From NCBI GenBank assembly GCA_002390745.1, contig DGQK01000043.1, forward strand, positions 1-9,174: 9,174 bases of DNA, given 5' to 3'. The notes under the pieces were generated by a model. That model did not search any database, had not been told where the DNA came from, and worked only from the letters and a program-made list of their open reading frames with translations. Positions 7,701 through 9,174 of the stretch are shown one piece after another. Position 1 is the first letter of the stretch; each line of letters begins with the position of its first letter. The stretch comes from Bacteroidetes bacterium UBA4416. Its GTDB lineage: Bacteria; Bacteroidota; Bacteroidia; B-17B0; Aurantibacillaceae. A program made the translations under genes and the position numbers.

Positions 7701-9174
7701 AAGGTATTCGGCATTACGGAAACAGATCTACAGCCGGTTCTGGATCACATGGGAGATCCTTTTTCTGCACCGGATATCGTGAAGGAAATGTGGAATCTGT
7801 CTACGGTCTTCAGGCTCTTCGGTTCGCTTAAGCTGAGCCTGAAAGAGTTTATTGCCGTCGTGGGCATGACCGGCATCTACGACGTGAGCGCACCCGATAT
7901 GCTGAGCAAAGCAGAAGAATTGTGGAACAAGCTGGAAACGGCATACAAAAAAGAGAGAACGGCTCATTCTGAAAAAGAATTCGCGGCAACATCGCCTTAT
8001 CTTCCTTCAGATACGTCAGATCAGACTTACTTCGAACAGGTGATCGCCGAACATCTGAGATTGCCTTTCGGGCTCAATTTCCAGGACACCTGGGACATCA
8101 TCATGTCCTATTCGCCGACCTGGCTGAGGGATTACGTTGCCGATCCGGAAGGCCAGAACGCACCAAGGGACTGGGCTCACCGGGGAATTTACTTCATGCC
8201 GGTTTTCCAGATGCTGAACAGGATCGCCATACTCGCAGAGCTGTTTGGAATGAAAGCAGACGGCATCAGCAAAGCCGTAGATGCTGAAATCCGCGGCACG
8301 TTAAGCTTACCGGATAATTATTTCTACTGGCTCACGGCAAGTTCTCCTGCGATTGACCTTGGAAAACTACTCTGGGTGAAGAAAGCGATGGACCAGGCAG
8401 CTCTTCTGGACATCAGCCAGGAAGATTACCTGGACATGGCAGAAGATTACCTAACAAACTATGCAGTAGATTATACCGAGGCCAACGACGCCAAAATTGT
8501 ATCCCTGTATCATCAGCTTGGAGAGCAGTCTGCCTATAAGGATCTCAGCGTATTTGAATTTACGCAAACCTTTTTACGCGCGCAGCTTATTGCCAGCGCT
8601 GTAGACAATATCGCCTCGACGATGGATTCTTTCCATCAGATCTTTATGACAGTGAAGACGCTCGGCTACAATGTGAGCGACGGATGGCACTGGGTGTGGA
8701 ACCTGACATCGGACGACTTCAGTGATGTGGGCGACTACAGCGCCGATATCCGTCGCGTGCTGCGAAATAAATACACAGACTTCAAAACATGGAGCGATGT
8801 GATCATCCCGGTGCAGAACGAACTGCGCATAAAGCTCCGTGATGCGTTGGTAGCATTATATACAGGCACACGAGGCTTTAAAGATCAGAATGCCATCTAT
8901 GCCTACTACCTGCTCGATACCCAGATGTCGCCATGCAACCAAACCTCGCGCGTGGTAGCCGCCGTATCGTCGGCACAACTGCTGGTACACAGGGCGCTAT
9001 TGGGCCTTGAGGCTCATGTGTGCATGGACGAAGATGATAAGAACGAATGGGAATGGCGGAAGAACTACCGGGTGTGGGAAGCGAACCGCAAGGTATTCCT
9101 GTATCCGGAAAACTGGATCGACCCAAGCCTGCGGAACAACAAAACGAGCTTCTTCAGGAATACGGAAGACTTGC
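4755..9174 (+). CDS. Tc toxin subunit A (TcA/TcdA-like), N-terminal 1473 residues, 3' end beyond window
   Basis: The frame is open from ATG 4755 to the window edge; an in-frame TAA at 4749-4751 fixes the start. Residues 1-75 look like a transthyretin or carboxypeptidase-regulatory-like beta domain (LNIRVYSVGYDTLTEIA, then VNHDGMFSREI). A long helical region follows. The SpvA/VRP1-like block holds LFGSLDTCTCSECQSVYSPA (545-564), AYLTDLLHWL, and RRKDIRYLKLNCKNTNT with PYIDLVNEIL (598-626). The ABC-toxin N-terminal region (about 1210-1425) ends with TSRVVAAVSSAQLLVHRALL (1397-1416). The neuraminidase-like region begins at YRVWEANRKVFLYPENW (1438-1454). TcA subunits form pentameric, syringe-like channels that bind host cells and inject the TcB-TcC payload. 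Known members have roughly 2300-2600 residues, so about 900 or more, including the channel and TcB-binding domain, are not seen. There is no signal peptide, as usual for TcA. Family call is strong; target and partners are unknown. Confidence 0.93.
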   Translation, partial: MIYHVNGTVNSSNTEYFNCLSFSKLNIRVYSVGYDTLTEIASTEVNHDGMFSREIETTESSILLKLFYSNGAVPPIETFVDQSEAFCFHDPVKVDFLIDESTFTSNVFDVIYDRIKNHCFDPSLANILPLTPEQIKKISCLTCVTEKSLFRFQAAYRLYQDFLAIDPGVYPDTETHFEHLYDHPEVTIPLFFALLNENYSVSPEGILTASQAQISLKLEEAVDKNEIDASLSAMDTINDLVACRNGLLFNYKPDNSFYDAKLIHASDNNYSDKNALLNAVLDGGGLSGIISDDPMENSDALQRVIPLITLDQHLMHYPPMLGIAVNSIEVGRDPDYYELALEGTALWEGLIVTYPAAYASAADYAQAIDGSISGDKPSARLSRNLSGSSFPDASTLKSILDENRDFNINEHSVSSFFSKTDTDPNYLEPESMLKMQRLQRSLKLSGDTNNLNATRLMVQNELTSSYAVTRKGKAGFTALMASTGIVPIEKAEKIYCRAEAMNSTISMLMAQYKRYESSGALMPYSLQNPAYEGDPLPNLPDLESLFGSLDTCTCSECQSVYSPAAYLTDLLHWLGTSVICSNGDTGFDALMTLSGNNRRKDIRYLKLNCKNTNTLVPYIDLVNEILSANLLIDVPGNTGADVIAAYQTLQTTKSADELLTEPEHRFPDAEALLKTNYFQWALPYDADYDASLSYLKKLDKPYADIVNAFTSESSRYNNWLWSQAFTGLSVEQASVITNDHSTDPAFWKKFWGIESSDLLDNAASPATPRVGAVLKSAGISLAELQEILTAYYINGGSAVGIVPAPGDACDVDNYTFSPKFTTNVADRFMRFLRLKRATGLSTAELDLAILNHSPVNGIDQAFLTKLASCMAFARQYNLQLTDVGLFFNVNGYSDLFNSSIRSAYFNAKFRNPLFPADVIDFFTTGVYAIHVNDLTNADKQKLSKVFNVSIPMLEAIISLRLNSNPLMSISSLGVLDRYSTFVKVFGITETDLQPVLDHMGDPFSAPDIVKEMWNLSTVFRLFGSLKLSLKEFIAVVGMTGIYDVSAPDMLSKAEELWNKLETAYKKERTAHSEKEFAATSPYLPSDTSDQTYFEQVIAEHLRLPFGLNFQDTWDIIMSYSPTWLRDYVADPEGQNAPRDWAHRGIYFMPVFQMLNRIAILAELFGMKADGISKAVDAEIRGTLSLPDNYFYWLTASSPAIDLGKLLWVKKAMDQAALLDISQEDYLDMAEDYLTNYAVDYTEANDAKIVSLYHQLGEQSAYKDLSVFEFTQTFLRAQLIASAVDNIASTMDSFHQIFMTVKTLGYNVSDGWHWVWNLTSDDFSDVGDYSADIRRVLRNKYTDFKTWSDVIIPVQNELRIKLRDALVALYTGTRGFKDQNAIYAYYLLDTQMSPCNQTSRVVAAVSSAQLLVHRALLGLEAHVCMDEDDKNEWEWRKNYRVWEANRKVFLYPENWIDPSLRNNKTSFFRNTEDL

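Overview
The window reads as a piece of a Bacteroidota chromosome, most likely a Cytophagales, Chitinophagales or Sphingobacteriales type; the exact genus cannot be told. The signs are a SusC/TonB-receptor-like outer-membrane barrel of a family typical of this phylum, the phylum-specific GreA/GreB-like small protein with its AGDK-ET motif, start sites without a Shine-Dalgarno sequence, and three perfect copies of TATATTTG, a match to the Bacteroidota -7 element TAnnTTTG, each just upstream of a gene. No tRNA, rRNA, CRISPR array, transposase or insertion sequence was seen.

Layout: (1) 2-1930, +, the C-terminal two thirds of an outer-membrane beta-barrel protein whose start lies off the left edge. 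(2) 2117-2668, +, an HPP-family integral membrane protein. (3) 2844-3938, +, a secreted class-3-type lipase/esterase with a GHSQG nucleophile elbow. (4) 3945-4397, -, a GreA/GreB-like transcription factor relative, convergent with the lipase gene with only 6 nt between the stops. (5) A 343-nt AT-rich intergenic stretch with short repeats and a possible 36-codon ORF. (6) 4755-9174, +, an open reading frame of 1473 codons without a stop that runs off the right edge: the N-terminal part of a Tc (toxin complex) A subunit.

The first four genes look like ordinary, separately transcribed genes, and nothing suggests one shared pathway. The Tc toxin gene is the notable accessory feature. TcA proteins form the pentameric receptor-binding and injection channel of ABC toxins, which deliver a TcB-TcC cocoon with its toxic payload into target cells. 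Here the gene starts with a transthyretin-like beta domain, carries the SpvA/VRP1-like block with an unusual C-x-C-x2-C cluster, then the ABC-toxin N-terminal helical region, and is cut just after the start of the neuraminidase-like region. The channel, the TcB-binding domain and any tcB/tcC partners would lie beyond the window, so whether this is a complete, working toxin cannot be decided here. The two most useful follow-ups are the sequence downstream of 9174 and the start-proximal promoter boxes, which suggest leaderless or near-leaderless transcripts for two genes.
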